Positions 52,135-61,525 of a DNA stretch of 64,000 nucleotides are shown here, piece after piece (positions within the stretch are counted from its first letter, which is position 1; every line of letters starts with the position of its first letter). This stretch comes from Treponema primitia ZAS-2 (lineage in GTDB: Bacteria; Spirochaetota; Spirochaetia; Treponematales; Breznakiellaceae). A model generated the notes under the pieces. It saw nothing but the letters and a program-made list of their open reading frames with translations, did no database searches and had not been told where the DNA came from. The position numbers and the translations under genes are program-made. The stretch lies in assembly GCF_000214375.1 (NCBI RefSeq), contig NC_015578.1:1364001-1428000 (forward strand), in the 5' to 3' direction.

Positions 52135-52967
52135 GCTTCCTCCTCCTCCTCCTCGGCGGTGGCGACTTTTTCTTTAACCGGCATCTCCGGAACCGGCCAC
52201 TGTATTCGTTCTATGGAAATGGCCTTTCCCTGGCTGTTTATCTCCAGGTATACCCCCTGGAGTTCCGGTTTTTCCAATCCATCCTTGGTCCAGTCAGGAA
52301 TCCCCGTCAGGTACTCCCGGATACGCTCTTCCTTATCCGCACCTCCCACGGAGAACTGGCTGCCTGTGCGGCCTGCATCGGTGATCACTGCGGTACCACC
52401 AGGCATCACCATCTCGTCTGCGGTTTGGACCCGGTTGTGGGAGCCAATTACCGCCGAGCAGGACCCATCGGCCAGGGCAAAGAGGGTGCGCTTTTCTGCG
52501 GTAGCTTCGGCATGAAAATCCACCAGCACATAGGGGGTTTCCCGGCGCAGCCGTTCCAGCAGGGCCGGCAGCCGCGAAAAGGGGTTTTCCCCGTGGAGCC
52601 GGGTAAAACCGCTCTGACCCAGGAGTACCGCCACGGCTATTTTGAAACTGCCGCAATTGTAGATCCGGGCGCCTATACCCGGCGCCTGGGAGTTCAGGTT
52701 TTCCGGCCGCAGCACGTAGGGGATCTTTCCCAGATTTTCCACCAGGTCCTTTTTGTAGAAACAGCATTCCCCGGTGGTCAGTACATTGACCCCCAGTTTG
52801 TGGATATAGGCGGCGTGGTTACGCCCCAGGCCGTTACCCCCGGTGGCGCCATCAGCGCAGGCGATGACGAAGTCTGCGGGTTTTTGCTTTTTCAGATCAT
52901 CCAGGGATTTTTTAAGGGCATAGACCCCGGTTTTTCCAACTAGCTCGGCGATATAGAGGACCTTCAA
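52131..52967 (-). CDS. YmdB-family phosphoesterase homologue with altered metal site
   Basis: A 278-aa member of the TIGR00282/YmdB family, cyclic-nucleotide phosphodiesterases in Bacillus and others. The fold signatures DFHAEAT and VQTADEMVMPGGTAVITDAG are intact. Compared with Bacillus YmdB from memory, the metal-binding residues differ: IGDVVG reads IAELVG, GEN reads ADG, GNH reads GEC, and GTHTHVQ reads GSHNRVQ. Only the histidines in DFHAEAT and GSH remain. The catalytic centre is thus probably lost or changed. The C-terminus is a run of glutamates. Confidence 0.78.
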   Translation of the reverse strand: MKVLYIAELVGKTGVYALKKSLDDLKKQKPADFVIACADGATGGNGLGRNHAAYIHKLGVNVLTTGECCFYKKDLVENLGKIPYVLRPENLNSQAPGIGARIYNCGSFKIAVAVLLGQSGFTRLHGENPFSRLPALLERLRRETPYVLVDFHAEATAEKRTLFALADGSCSAVIGSHNRVQTADEMVMPGGTAVITDAGRTGSQFSVGGADKEERIREYLTGIPDWTKDGLEKPELQGVYLEINSQGKAISIERIQWPVPEMPVKEKVATAEEEEEEA

Positions 52968-52981
52968 AAAAACCTCCGCTC

Positions 52982-53548
52982 TTAATTATTGTAGATGAAG
53001 CGGATAGGACGCCCCATATCGGGGGGTAACTGGCCCAGAATACGTTCAAATTCCGCAGCGGCCCGGTAATCTTGGAGTTCCCGGCAGGCGTCCCTGAGGT
53101 TATAAAGTGCTTCGTAGTACATGGGGGCCATGCTCACCGCCTCTTCAAAGCAGTGCCGGGCTTCTTCATAACTGCCCTCCACAAAGTAGAGCACCCCCAG
53201 GTTGTTCCAGGTTTTCGGTGAGGAGTCATCCCTGACCAGGGCCGACTGGTAGCACTCTTCGGAAAGATCAAACTGTTCAATTTCATAGTAGATCAGCCCC
53301 ATAGAGACCCAGGCCTCGGTTAAATCGTCGTTGATAAAAACTGCCCGTTGAAAACTGTTCAAGGCTTCCTCATAATCCCCGGTTCGCTGCTGGGCAATAC
53401 CCAGGTTCATCCAGAGCAGGGGGTTTTCGGGTTCCATGATCAGGGCTTTTCTGAACAGGGGAATAGCCTCATAGGGACGGTTAGCCTCAGTTAAGGCTAT
53501 ACCGGAGTCGTTTAAGGATGATGCTGTTTCCATTGTGCCCCCTCCCAT
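52982..53548 (-). CDS. Tetratricopeptide repeat protein
   Basis: A 188-aa cytoplasmic protein with about four TPR units: AIPLFRKALIMEPENPLLWM, NLGIAQQRTGDYEEALNSFQ, LSEECYQSALVRDDSSPKTW and LGVLYFVEGSYEEARHCFEE. It probably serves as a scaffold. It is the first gene of a minus-strand operon with the ymdB-like gene 14 bases downstream and rseC. Confidence 0.87.
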   Translation of the reverse strand: MGGGTMETASSLNDSGIALTEANRPYEAIPLFRKALIMEPENPLLWMNLGIAQQRTGDYEEALNSFQRAVFINDDLTEAWVSMGLIYYEIEQFDLSEECYQSALVRDDSSPKTWNNLGVLYFVEGSYEEARHCFEEAVSMAPMYYEALYNLRDACRELQDYRAAAEFERILGQLPPDMGRPIRFIYNN

Positions 53549-53647
53549 CTAAATATAACCCATTACGGGATTGATAACCACAAAAAGGCTGCTATTTTCT
53601 CTAAATTTCTTTTTTTTATACCATAATGAATTGTTAAACAAGGCTCG

Positions 53648-53677
53648 TTGACAAATTCACTCAGGTACTGATATATT
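53648..53677 (+). promoter_or_regulatory. Promoter of the HD-GYP-like gene
   Basis: TTGACA (53648-53653) and TATATT (53672-53677) are 18 bases apart, about 65 bases before the TTG start. Confidence 0.55.
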
Positions 53678-53742
53678 TAGCTGAAAATTGGTAAAATTGT
53701 CCTCTGGGGTGATATGTTTAAGATAAAAGGGGGAACCTTGGA

Positions 53743-55650
53743 TTGATACGCAAAGAAGTTCAGGACCATTTTATTGAAAACGCAGAAACCTATACCCGCC
53801 TGACCAATGAAAAATTGCCCGGGGGACTAAACGCGGAAGAAGTAATCCAGACCATGGTTGAACGGACTGGAAAATGCCGTATCATCATGACCGAAAACAA
53901 CACCTTTATTGACGAAAATCTTAAACCGGTATTTGCGGATCCCGCCGCCCTGGCGGAAGCCGAGGCGGATGAGCTTTTTGCGTTTGCCTGCCGGCTCTAT
54001 TCGGTTCCCTATTTAGAAGATGAAGGCAAAAGCGTGGATCAGTTTCTGGCCCTGGACCTCTTCAAGGCCCTGGCTGTAAATGCCCAGGCTTCCGGAAAGA
54101 TCGAGCGGGAGCTTCAATGCCAGTACATAATTGGGGAAATCTGTCATTACCTAAACGGCATTATGTTCACCGCCGAGGCTATCGACGCCATGCATCGAGT
54201 ATTGGATTTAGCCGGGGACTATATTTCTATAAAGGATAAAAAAACCCGGTATTACGCCGCTGTGGCCTACCGCGGCCTGACAGCCTGTTTGTTCAATTAC
54301 GGATCATACCGGGAGTTTTTTGACACCGTGGATAAGGCCATTTTGTTCTATGCCCGGCAGGATGTACGCAGCCTGGACCCGGATTTTCCCTGGGACGAAT
54401 TTACGAATAAGGTCTATAAGCTCCAGGGCTGGGTTGGAAGCCATTTGGAGTTCGGGGTTGGCAAACCCATAGATGAAGATCTGGCGGAACGGAATTACCA
54501 GGTCCTGGTTCAGGGCTTTGACAGCCGTGAGCTGGAGATACTGCACGGGCAGGACCGGGAAAAGCGGCGGGCTGTTATACTGGAAGATACCAAAAAAACA
54601 GAAAAAGAAAACGGCATGAGCATAGCCTGCTACGCCGTTTCCGCCTTCCACACCGGCCACGTCACCCTGGAACAATACCTGGACATACTCCGTGACTGCC
54701 TGGCAGTCCAATTTGAGTGGAAGGATCCCCCCCGGGATTTTGTAATCACCAATAACCGGATCAACGTGGTGATAACCTGCAGCGCCATCCTTGCCCGTTA
54801 TCTGAACAGAATTTCCAGCAGCCATGAGGAGCTCCCGGGGGTAGCCCTGGGCTTGTTTAAATTCCTGCGGGGTATTTCCCTGGTAGACCTTAGTTTGATT
54901 GAAGCCATGGGGGATGAACTCCAGTGCGTCATGGATAATGCCCTGGATATACAAAATCGCCGGGAGTATATCGATCTGATCCTCAAAACCACCACCCACA
55001 ACCACCTGCCCACCTATGTCCATTCCATGGTGGTCGCCAGGATGATAACCCTGATCACCAAGTACTTCATCGACCATGATCCTGCAAAGCTCATCAATAT
55101 GCGGGGGGCAAAAACCGCCGAAGAAGTTGTCGCCCTGGAAGAAGAAATACTGGAAGAGGCAAACCTGGCCGGCATGGCCCACGATGTGGGTAAGATATCC
55201 TACATACAGGCAGTCTCGGTTACCTCCCGCCGTCTGACGGATAATGAGTTCTTCATGATAAAGCGGCATCCCGGCGGAGGCTTTAAGTTTCTTGACAAGG
55301 AAATCTACGGCAGCATCCCCGATGTGGTGCGGGGCCATCATAAGGACCATAACGGTAAGCGGGGCTATCCCCCTGAATTTGACAACACCACCTCACCCTA
55401 CCAGTTTATGATTGATATTTGTACCATAGCGGATTGTATTGACGCCGCCACGGATACCATAGGCCGGAGCTATCAAATTAACCGTACTGCGGATTTTATC
55501 ATGAATGAACTCATAGAGCTGGCCGGAGACCGGTACAACGCTGAGGCGGTGGAAGCCCTGAAAGATCCGGAGATACGCTCCCAAATTTCGGATACCCTGA
55601 ACAATTACCGTCGGGAAGCCTATTACAAGGCCTACCGGGAAATGGTATAG
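53743..55650 (+). CDS. HD-GYP-like phosphohydrolase domain protein
   Basis: A 635-aa protein. The C-terminal third holds an HD domain: THNHLPTYVHSMVVARMITL, GMAHDVGKISYIQAVSV, FFMIKRHPGGGFKFL, VVRGHHKDHNGKRGYPPEF and ICTIADCIDAATDTIGRSY. The HHxxxxGxxGYP pattern is close to HD-GYP c-di-GMP phosphodiesterases. The N-terminal 400 residues show no recognised domain. The start is a TTG at 53743 preceded by AAAGGGGG. The next gene on the same strand is nucleotide-cyclase-like, hinting at shared signalling. Confidence 0.78.
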   Translation: MIRKEVQDHFIENAETYTRLTNEKLPGGLNAEEVIQTMVERTGKCRIIMTENNTFIDENLKPVFADPAALAEAEADELFAFACRLYSVPYLEDEGKSVDQFLALDLFKALAVNAQASGKIERELQCQYIIGEICHYLNGIMFTAEAIDAMHRVLDLAGDYISIKDKKTRYYAAVAYRGLTACLFNYGSYREFFDTVDKAILFYARQDVRSLDPDFPWDEFTNKVYKLQGWVGSHLEFGVGKPIDEDLAERNYQVLVQGFDSRELEILHGQDREKRRAVILEDTKKTEKENGMSIACYAVSAFHTGHVTLEQYLDILRDCLAVQFEWKDPPRDFVITNNRINVVITCSAILARYLNRISSSHEELPGVALGLFKFLRGISLVDLSLIEAMGDELQCVMDNALDIQNRREYIDLILKTTTHNHLPTYVHSMVVARMITLITKYFIDHDPAKLINMRGAKTAEEVVALEEEILEEANLAGMAHDVGKISYIQAVSVTSRRLTDNEFFMIKRHPGGGFKFLDKEIYGSIPDVVRGHHKDHNGKRGYPPEFDNTTSPYQFMIDICTIADCIDAATDTIGRSYQINRTADFIMNELIELAGDRYNAEAVEALKDPEIRSQISDTLNNYRREAYYKAYREMV

Positions 55651-55742
55651 TCTGCTTTTCCCGGTTATGGTTTTCAGTACTGTAAAAAACTTTTGTTTAT
55701 GCTATACTTTACCCTAGAGTAAAGTAACAAAAGAAGAGCCTA

Positions 55743-57194
55743 GTGAAAGACCTAACAGAATATAACGACGACACCTCAGAGTATGAATTATTTTCCTTCC
55801 TATGCGATAGAATCATCTCCGGGGAAATACATACTTTTTCAGCTCTTAAAGAATTCGCCCAGCCGGTGCTGCGGAACAAGCGGACCCATCCGGTAATCAG
55901 CCGGGCCTTTACGGTGATCCGGCGTTTGTACTGGGGGTTTTTTTCAGGGATGACCATGGCTACCCACAAGAAGCTCTGGCCGGAACTAGTGATTTCGGAT
56001 AAGGAATTTCCCGAGGCGGGGGATCTGAAGCGTACCCTTTCCATTTCCGATCTCTATATTTCCATGATGGACATTCACGGGTATACCAAGTTGTGTCAGG
56101 ATTCCCGGAAAAATCTGTCCATGCTCCATACCCTGGATCGGACCATCAACAATGAGATACGGAATATCTCCACCCAATGTCAGTCCGTAAGTCAGCGGGA
56201 GCGGGGGGACGAAATAGTCTTGATTTCCGCTTCCGCTACCGATGCCCTGACCGCTACCATTGCTATTATTGACTACTTTGGTAAAACCAGTGTGCTGAAG
56301 GACCCGGAGATTTCCACGGTTCGTACCGGGGACGCCGCCATTCTGCCGGTTCTGAAGATCACCGCGGGGATCACCGGGGGTAATACCACCAGTCCCCTGA
56401 TCATTACCGAAAGCGGCAACCTTTCGGGGTTTCTCCTCAATAGCGGCGCCAGGCTGCAAAACAGGGCCAACGAACTTTCCCCCCAGGAATCCCGGGTGAT
56501 GGTCACCAAGCAGGTGTATCTGAGTTACATGAAGGAAAACAACGTCGCCAAAACGAGCTTGTTCAAAAACGATGTGGTATATTTCTTTGACACCGGGATC
56601 ATCGAATTCAAGGGGGTTCAGATGCCCACCTGCGAGGCGGTTTTCAAACCCGAGGAACGGTACAAAGAAGGGTTCAGTGATGAGATGAACCGGCTTTTCT
56701 CTTCCACCAAGGATTCTCTCTGGGAACAGCGGGTCTACCAGGACCTGATGGACCTTTTGACCAAGGCCGCCACGGTGATGCCCCGGTTTCATATCAACCT
56801 GAAATACCCCGTCAGCGGTTTGGGGAACATTACCAACGATGCGGTGATTGAACTCTGCCGCCAAGGGCTGAAAGCCTATACCCAGGATGAGGATTATTCC
56901 ACGGCGGTACAAACCCTCAGGCATTTCCAGGTTCTGCTGGAGCAGATCCCCAACTTCGATCGGCTTATCCTGGATTACCTTAGAGGTATAACTGACAAGT
57001 ACGATACCCTGCTTAAATCCTATGAGGCTACTATTGATATGGAAATTGAGAATAATGCTCAGTCCATCTTTTCAGGGAACCACCTCAAGACCTACCAGGC
57101 CTCCAAGAACGGCGCCGCTATTTATGAAAAGCTCCGGGCCATTGGCCGGAAAAGCCCTGCTTTGACCCGAAAAAAACCCTCTGGTTCAACCTGA
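55743..57194 (+). CDS. Class III nucleotide-cyclase-like protein
   Basis: A 483-aa protein. Around residues 95-270 it follows the class III cyclase pattern: YISMMDIHGYTKLCQDS with the first metal Asp, then SQRERGDEIVLISASATDAL with the second metal Asp, then ITAGITGGNTTSPLI and SGARLQNRANELSPQESRVM. The remainder is helical with no known domain and no membrane helix. The start is a GTG at 55743. It would make cAMP or cGMP if active. It sits 92 bases after the HD-GYP-like gene. Confidence 0.72.
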   Translation: MKDLTEYNDDTSEYELFSFLCDRIISGEIHTFSALKEFAQPVLRNKRTHPVISRAFTVIRRLYWGFFSGMTMATHKKLWPELVISDKEFPEAGDLKRTLSISDLYISMMDIHGYTKLCQDSRKNLSMLHTLDRTINNEIRNISTQCQSVSQRERGDEIVLISASATDALTATIAIIDYFGKTSVLKDPEISTVRTGDAAILPVLKITAGITGGNTTSPLIITESGNLSGFLLNSGARLQNRANELSPQESRVMVTKQVYLSYMKENNVAKTSLFKNDVVYFFDTGIIEFKGVQMPTCEAVFKPEERYKEGFSDEMNRLFSSTKDSLWEQRVYQDLMDLLTKAATVMPRFHINLKYPVSGLGNITNDAVIELCRQGLKAYTQDEDYSTAVQTLRHFQVLLEQIPNFDRLILDYLRGITDKYDTLLKSYEATIDMEIENNAQSIFSGNHLKTYQASKNGAAIYEKLRAIGRKSPALTRKKPSGST

Positions 57195-57270
57195 TACGGC
57201 AGAACAAGGAAGAGATGGAGTTTACCCTGTATTCGGGGAAAAAGTAGCAAGAATTAGCAACCCAATGACA

Positions 57271-57298
57271 AAAAAAACCCGGCCTTGACCGGGTTTTT
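57271..57298. terminator. Bidirectional intrinsic terminator
   Basis: ACCCGG (57277-57282) pairs with CCGGGT (57289-57294) around CCTTGA. A run of As precedes it and Ts follow it. It lies between the convergent cyclase-like gene and groES and can serve both. Confidence 0.8.
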
Positions 57299-57314
57299 GC
57301 TTTCTGGGGTTTCT

Positions 57315-57593
57315 TTACTCAATAATGGCGATGATATCCGCCATTTTGAGGATAAGATGTTCCACATCATCGATCTTTACCTGGGTTCCGGCGTACTTGT
57401 CATACATAACCTTATCCCCGGATTTAACCTTGATCACCTCTTTGTCATCACCTACCGCAACAACAGTCCCGGTCTGGGTCTTTTCCTGGGCGGTATCGGG
57501 GATGAAAAGTCCCCCGGCAGTTTTTGACTCGCTCTTTTCCAGCTTAACCATGACCCTGTCGGCCAAAGGCTTTACCTTCATATGGTCCTCCAT
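57315..57593 (-). CDS. groES: Co-chaperonin GroES
   Basis: A 92-aa GroES that caps the GroEL ring. It shows [20 protein letters not shown] at the N-terminus, the mobile-loop segment [17 protein letters not shown], and [18 protein letters not shown]. No groL follows on either side, so the pair is split in this genome. An upstream GGAG serves as ribosome-binding site. Confidence 0.95.
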   Translation of the reverse strand: MEDHMKVKPLADRVMVKLEKSESKTAGGLFIPDTAQEKTQTGTVVAVGDDKEVIKVKSGDKVMYDKYAGTQVKIDDVEHLILKMADIIAIIE

Positions 57594-57750
57594 TCTTTTA
57601 GTGAATTTAAAATGTTTCGATACCTAGAATATACAAAAAATCCGGGCCGGGAGTCAAGAAAATACTGGGCAATCTCTAAAAAAGGCAGTTTTTAGAGATT
57701 GCCCTCTTAAAAAGGCAGTTGCACAGTCTTTAGACTGGGCGAATTGCCTG

Positions 57751-58710
57751 CTATTCTTCCCGTATAAGAATTTCCTGGAATCCGGCACGGCCAAGTTTTC
57801 CCGCCAGGGCCGGGATTTCCTCAGCCGGCACCTTATCAATCACCACCCGGTAGAATTCCCCATACCGTTCATAGGATGGTTCCAGGCCCAGGCTTTTTAC
57901 CTTGTCAAAGGTATCCACTGCGTTCCGGGTGATCCGGTAGGCGCCCAGCTGGATGCGGTACTGTTTACCCGTTCCAAAGGGGGGGATGCCCGGCCTGACC
58001 GCCGCAGCATTGGGGTCCAGGGCTATTGAAGGCTGGATCTGTATCGGGAGCTCTGGGGGTGCTGCTGAAACCGGCGGAGCGGCGCTAACCGACGGGGGGA
58101 AGGGGGGGCTCAGGGGCGGAATCGGGGCAATCCAGGGCTCGCTTATGATCGGGGGCGCCGGAGGGGCGCTCAGGACCGGTTCGCCGGAAAGTTCCACAAT
58201 GACCGGGGCAGTCCCGGTGCTGATCATGTCCAGGACCTCCGCAGCCGCCCGGGAAACGTCGATGATCCGGGTATTAACAAAGGGGCCCCGGTCATTAACC
58301 CGTACCGTTACCTGCCGGTTATTCTGGGTATTGGTTACCCTCAGCATGGTGCCAAAGGGCAGGGTGGGGTGGGCGGCGCTTAATTGTGAGGGGTTGAAAA
58401 TTTCACCCGAGGCAGTGGGGTGGCCTTCAAATTCGGTTCCATACCAGGAGGCGATGCCTTCCTGGCGGAAAGCGGAAGTGCTGATGCCGCTGGTGGCGGC
58501 GGGGGTATATGCAAAAGGTGCAGCCTGCGCAGCTCCGCCGCTTCCGGATTGGACGCTGAGATCATAATCACCGCCGGAAAGGCTTGAACTTCCGGGATAC
58601 GCGACCCCGGAAAAGGGATCCAGCGTTAAATCGGCGACATCCTGGGCCTGGAGCATGGAAAACCCTGCCAGGGCAAAAAAACCTATAAAAACTCGGGTTA
58701 TCTGTTTCAT
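57751..58710 (-). CDS. rlpA: RlpA-like septal protein with SPOR domain
   Basis: A 319-aa exported protein with signal peptide (VFIGFFALAGFSMLQAQ). A double-psi beta-barrel (about 85-170) has GIASWYGTEFEGHPTASGE, PFGTMLRVTN and VRVNDRGPFVNTRIIDVS, matching RlpA with its catalytic-site Asp. A proline-rich linker follows, and the C-terminal SPOR domain (KQYRIQLGAYRITRNAVDTF) binds denuded glycan strands at the septum. In some bacteria RlpA is a lytic transglycosylase; activity here is inferred. Confidence 0.87.
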   Translation of the reverse strand: MKQITRVFIGFFALAGFSMLQAQDVADLTLDPFSGVAYPGSSSLSGGDYDLSVQSGSGGAAQAAPFAYTPAATSGISTSAFRQEGIASWYGTEFEGHPTASGEIFNPSQLSAAHPTLPFGTMLRVTNTQNNRQVTVRVNDRGPFVNTRIIDVSRAAAEVLDMISTGTAPVIVELSGEPVLSAPPAPPIISEPWIAPIPPLSPPFPPSVSAAPPVSAAPPELPIQIQPSIALDPNAAAVRPGIPPFGTGKQYRIQLGAYRITRNAVDTFDKVKSLGLEPSYERYGEFYRVVIDKVPAEEIPALAGKLGRAGFQEILIREE

Positions 58711-58776
58711 ACTGAATTTATCGGCAGGCCAAGGTCAAAGCAATAGGGCAGCGCTAAAAACTCGGTTAGTTTTTGG

Positions 58777-59619
58777 TCAGGCGCCGGCGAGCTTGGGCAG
58801 GGTTTCCTTCCCCAGAATATACCGCTCTATCAGATCCGCCACCCCGTCATCGTCGTTGGATTTGTCGGTTATTATAGCGGCAATGTCCTTAATCCGGTCA
58901 TCCCCATTGGCCATGGCAACCCCGACCCCTGCCCAGCGTATCATAGCCTCATCGTTCATGGAGTCCCCGATGGCCAGTACTGCCTGCTGGGATATACCCG
59001 CCGCTTCCGCCACCTTGGCCAGAGCGCTGCCTTTATCGGTATTGGCGGGCAGTATTTCCAGAAAATAGGGTTTGCTGGTAAAAATGGTGGATTCGGCGCC
59101 GATATAGGTTTTCAGTATATGCTCCAGGGGTTTCAGGATCAGGGGATCCCCGGGAATCAGCAGCTTATAACAGCCATTGCCCACCATGGCCCGGAAATTT
59201 TCTACCACCACCTGGCGCAGGCCGGTTATTTTTTGATCATAATCGGCGAATTCATTAGGCCGGGAGATATACATGATATCATCCTCGTAGATTTGTACCG
59301 GGAAACCTTCTGCGGCCGCCAAATCGTAGGCGGTCAGGGCAATCTTCGGGTTTATCCTCACTTCATAGATAACCTTGCCCGTATGGCTTTCCTGGATCAT
59401 GGCGCCGTTATTGCTGATCAGGTAGCCCGGCCGCTTGTTGAGCCCCAGAAGCCGGGCAAACTGTTCCATAGCGGAGGGGATACGGCCTGAAGCCAGAACC
59501 ACCACGCACCCTGCCGCTTCAGCCTTTCGGATGGCGTTCCTGGTACGAAAGGATATGGTCAGATCCGACCGCAACAGGGTATCGTCTAAATCAATGGCAA
59601 GCATTCGTATTGATGTCAT
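58777..59619 (-). CDS. HAD-superfamily Cof-type phosphatase
   Basis: A 280-aa Cof/YidA-type HAD phosphatase. Motif I is LAIDLDDTLLRSD, motif II is VVLASGR, motif III is a later Lys (NTDKGSALAKVAEAAG), and motif IV is LAIGDSMNDEAMIRWAG. Such enzymes dephosphorylate sugar phosphates or related metabolites. The ATG at 59619 (MTSIRML) is chosen because GGAGGG lies about 5 bases upstream and it starts at the conserved domain. Confidence 0.9.
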   Translation of the reverse strand: MTSIRMLAIDLDDTLLRSDLTISFRTRNAIRKAEAAGCVVVLASGRIPSAMEQFARLLGLNKRPGYLISNNGAMIQESHTGKVIYEVRINPKIALTAYDLAAAEGFPVQIYEDDIMYISRPNEFADYDQKITGLRQVVVENFRAMVGNGCYKLLIPGDPLILKPLEHILKTYIGAESTIFTSKPYFLEILPANTDKGSALAKVAEAAGISQQAVLAIGDSMNDEAMIRWAGVGVAMANGDDRIKDIAAIITDKSNDDDGVADLIERYILGKETLPKLAGA

Positions 59620-59741
59620 ACGTCCCTCCGTGAATTGATCCGCTTCCAGAATAACCTTTTCCGCGCCTCTGTTCAATACCATTGAATAAGCAGGTTTAAG
59701 TATACTACTATAAAGAGTAGTCTTATACGATAGGTTGGGAA

Positions 59742-60500
59742 ATGGGTAAAACATACGTTTTTGTAAACCAGAAGGGAGGGGTCGGCAAGACCACCTCTGC
59801 GATCAGCCTGGGCGCCTACCTTGCGGAAGCGGGGAAGTCGGTGCTTTTGGTGGATTTTGATTCCCAGGCGAACCTTTCCAACGGGATAGGCGCCGGCCAC
59901 GGCAAGCCCGGGGTCTATGAGCTTATTTCCGGGACCGCCACCCTGGAGCAGGTTATCCGGTCTACGGAAATCCCCACCCTACAGGTGATCCCCGCCAGCA
60001 TCGATCTTTCCGGCGCCGCGGTGGAGCTGGTTGAAGAAGAAGGCCGGGACTTTTTCCTGAAAAATGCCCTGGCCCCGATCCGGGACCGCTACGACTATAT
60101 ACTGATTGACTGTCCCCCTTCCCTGGGGGTGCTTACCCTGAACGGAATGGTGGCTGCCGATGCGGCGCTGATCCCCATGCAATGCGAGTACTTTGCCATG
60201 GAGGGCCTGGCCCTGCTGCTCCAGACCATTAAACGCATCCAGAAAAAACTCAATCCCTCTCTGGAAGTCGGGGGGCTTTTCTTTACCATGTACGATTCCC
60301 GGACCCGCCTGGCCCAGGAGGTGGTGACCCAGGTAAGCGCCTATTTCAAGCAGAAGGTCTTTACCACCATTGTTCCCCGGAATGTTCGGCTTTCCGAGGC
60401 CCCATCCTACGGTCAGCCCATCTCCCGCTATGACCCCAACTGTTCCGGCGCCAAAGCCTACAAGAGCCTGGCCGGCGAGGTGATACGCCGTGGCGCCTAA
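59742..60500 (+). CDS. parA: Chromosome-partitioning ATPase ParA (Soj)
   Basis: A 252-aa ParA/Soj ATPase. The deviant Walker A is KGGVGKTTSAISLGAYLA and the Walker A' and B regions are VDFDSQANLSNGIG and YILIDCPPSLGVL. No N-terminal DNA-binding domain is present, as in chromosomal ParA. With ParB it positions the replication origin region. An inverted repeat ACTACT/AGTAGT (59704-59721) precedes it. The gene overlaps parB by 11 bases. Confidence 0.94.
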   Translation: MGKTYVFVNQKGGVGKTTSAISLGAYLAEAGKSVLLVDFDSQANLSNGIGAGHGKPGVYELISGTATLEQVIRSTEIPTLQVIPASIDLSGAAVELVEEEGRDFFLKNALAPIRDRYDYILIDCPPSLGVLTLNGMVAADAALIPMQCEYFAMEGLALLLQTIKRIQKKLNPSLEVGGLFFTMYDSRTRLAQEVVTQVSAYFKQKVFTTIVPRNVRLSEAPSYGQPISRYDPNCSGAKAYKSLAGEVIRRGA

Positions 60501-61485
60501 GAGCCGCCTGGGCCGGGGTCTGGATGCCCTGCTTTCCGACGGTGATGACGAAGCTGTCCAGTCTGTGTTTGGCACTCCCAGCGATAGCTTCAGCCGGGTA
60601 GAGGCGGGCAGCGCGGAAGTTCCATCCCGGGTTTTGGATGCCCAGGGTTCGCAAACCCCGCCTTCCGCAGTTCCGCAAACATCAGGCCTCCAGGCCGCAG
60701 AAATACTGACCATACCCCTGGATAAGCTCAAAGCCAACCCCGGCCAGCCCCGCAAACGTTTTGAAGAAGAAAGCCTCCGGGAGCTGGCGGATTCCATCGC
60801 CCAGCTCGGGATTATCCAGCCCCTGATCGTGGAAGAAGCCGGAGACGGGACCTGGCTCATCGTAGCCGGGGAGCGCCGCAGCCGTGCTGCACATTTGGCA
60901 GGGCTCACGGAAGTCCCGGTTATAGTGCGCAGTTATTCTGATGAAAAGCGCATGGAAGTTGCGCTGATAGAAAATGTGCAGCGTTCCGATTTGAACCCCA
61001 TAGAAGAAGCCGCCGCCTACCGTCAGATCATGGATATTACCGGCTGCTCCCAGGACGAGGTCGCCGTAAAGGTGGGCCGGAACCGTTCCACCGTGGCCAA
61101 TGCCCTGCGCCTCCTCAAGCTGCCCCCGCTTATACGGGAAGCCCTGGAACGGGATGAAATCACATCGGGCCATGGCCGGGCTATTCTTTCGGTGCAGGAA
61201 GAGGCGAACCAGGAACAACTCTACAGGGAAATTAGCGTAGAGGGTCTTTCGGTACGGGAGGCGGAGAAACGGGCCGCTGCCCTGAACAAGCCCAGGCCTG
61301 AAAAAGCCGCCCCAGCCCCCGCTGAAACAGAACGCCGGGACCCGGAACTGGCCGCCATGGAACAGCGCTTCATCGACCGCCTGGGCACCAAGGTTGCTAT
61401 CAAGGGCGATTTCAAAAAAGGTAACATACAGATAGAGTACTACTCCATGGATGATCTGGACCGGCTGCTGGGGATACTGGGGTAA
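60490..61485 (+). CDS. parB: Chromosome-partitioning protein ParB (Spo0J)
   Basis: A 331-aa ParB with GTG start inside parA. The CTP-binding region holds ANPGQPRKRFEEESLRELAD and VAGERRSRAAHLAGL. NVQRSDLNPIEEAAAYRQIM leads into the helix-turn-helix (CSQDEVAVKVGRNRSTVANA). The C-terminal dimerisation domain closes the protein, and an Ala/Pro/Glu-rich linker separates the parts. No parS-like site was found by eye nearby. Confidence 0.94.
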   Translation: MAPKSRLGRGLDALLSDGDDEAVQSVFGTPSDSFSRVEAGSAEVPSRVLDAQGSQTPPSAVPQTSGLQAAEILTIPLDKLKANPGQPRKRFEEESLRELADSIAQLGIIQPLIVEEAGDGTWLIVAGERRSRAAHLAGLTEVPVIVRSYSDEKRMEVALIENVQRSDLNPIEEAAAYRQIMDITGCSQDEVAVKVGRNRSTVANALRLLKLPPLIREALERDEITSGHGRAILSVQEEANQEQLYREISVEGLSVREAEKRAAALNKPRPEKAAPAPAETERRDPELAAMEQRFIDRLGTKVAIKGDFKKGNIQIEYYSMDDLDRLLGILG

Positions 61486-61525
61486 ATTTCATAATACTAT
61501 TCAGACAATATCACTGTGCAGAGGC

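Noticed and set aside
59600-61520. parS sites or a replication origin near parAB
   Set aside because: No sequence resembling the TGTTTCACGTGAAACA consensus and no DnaA-box cluster was noticed around these genes.
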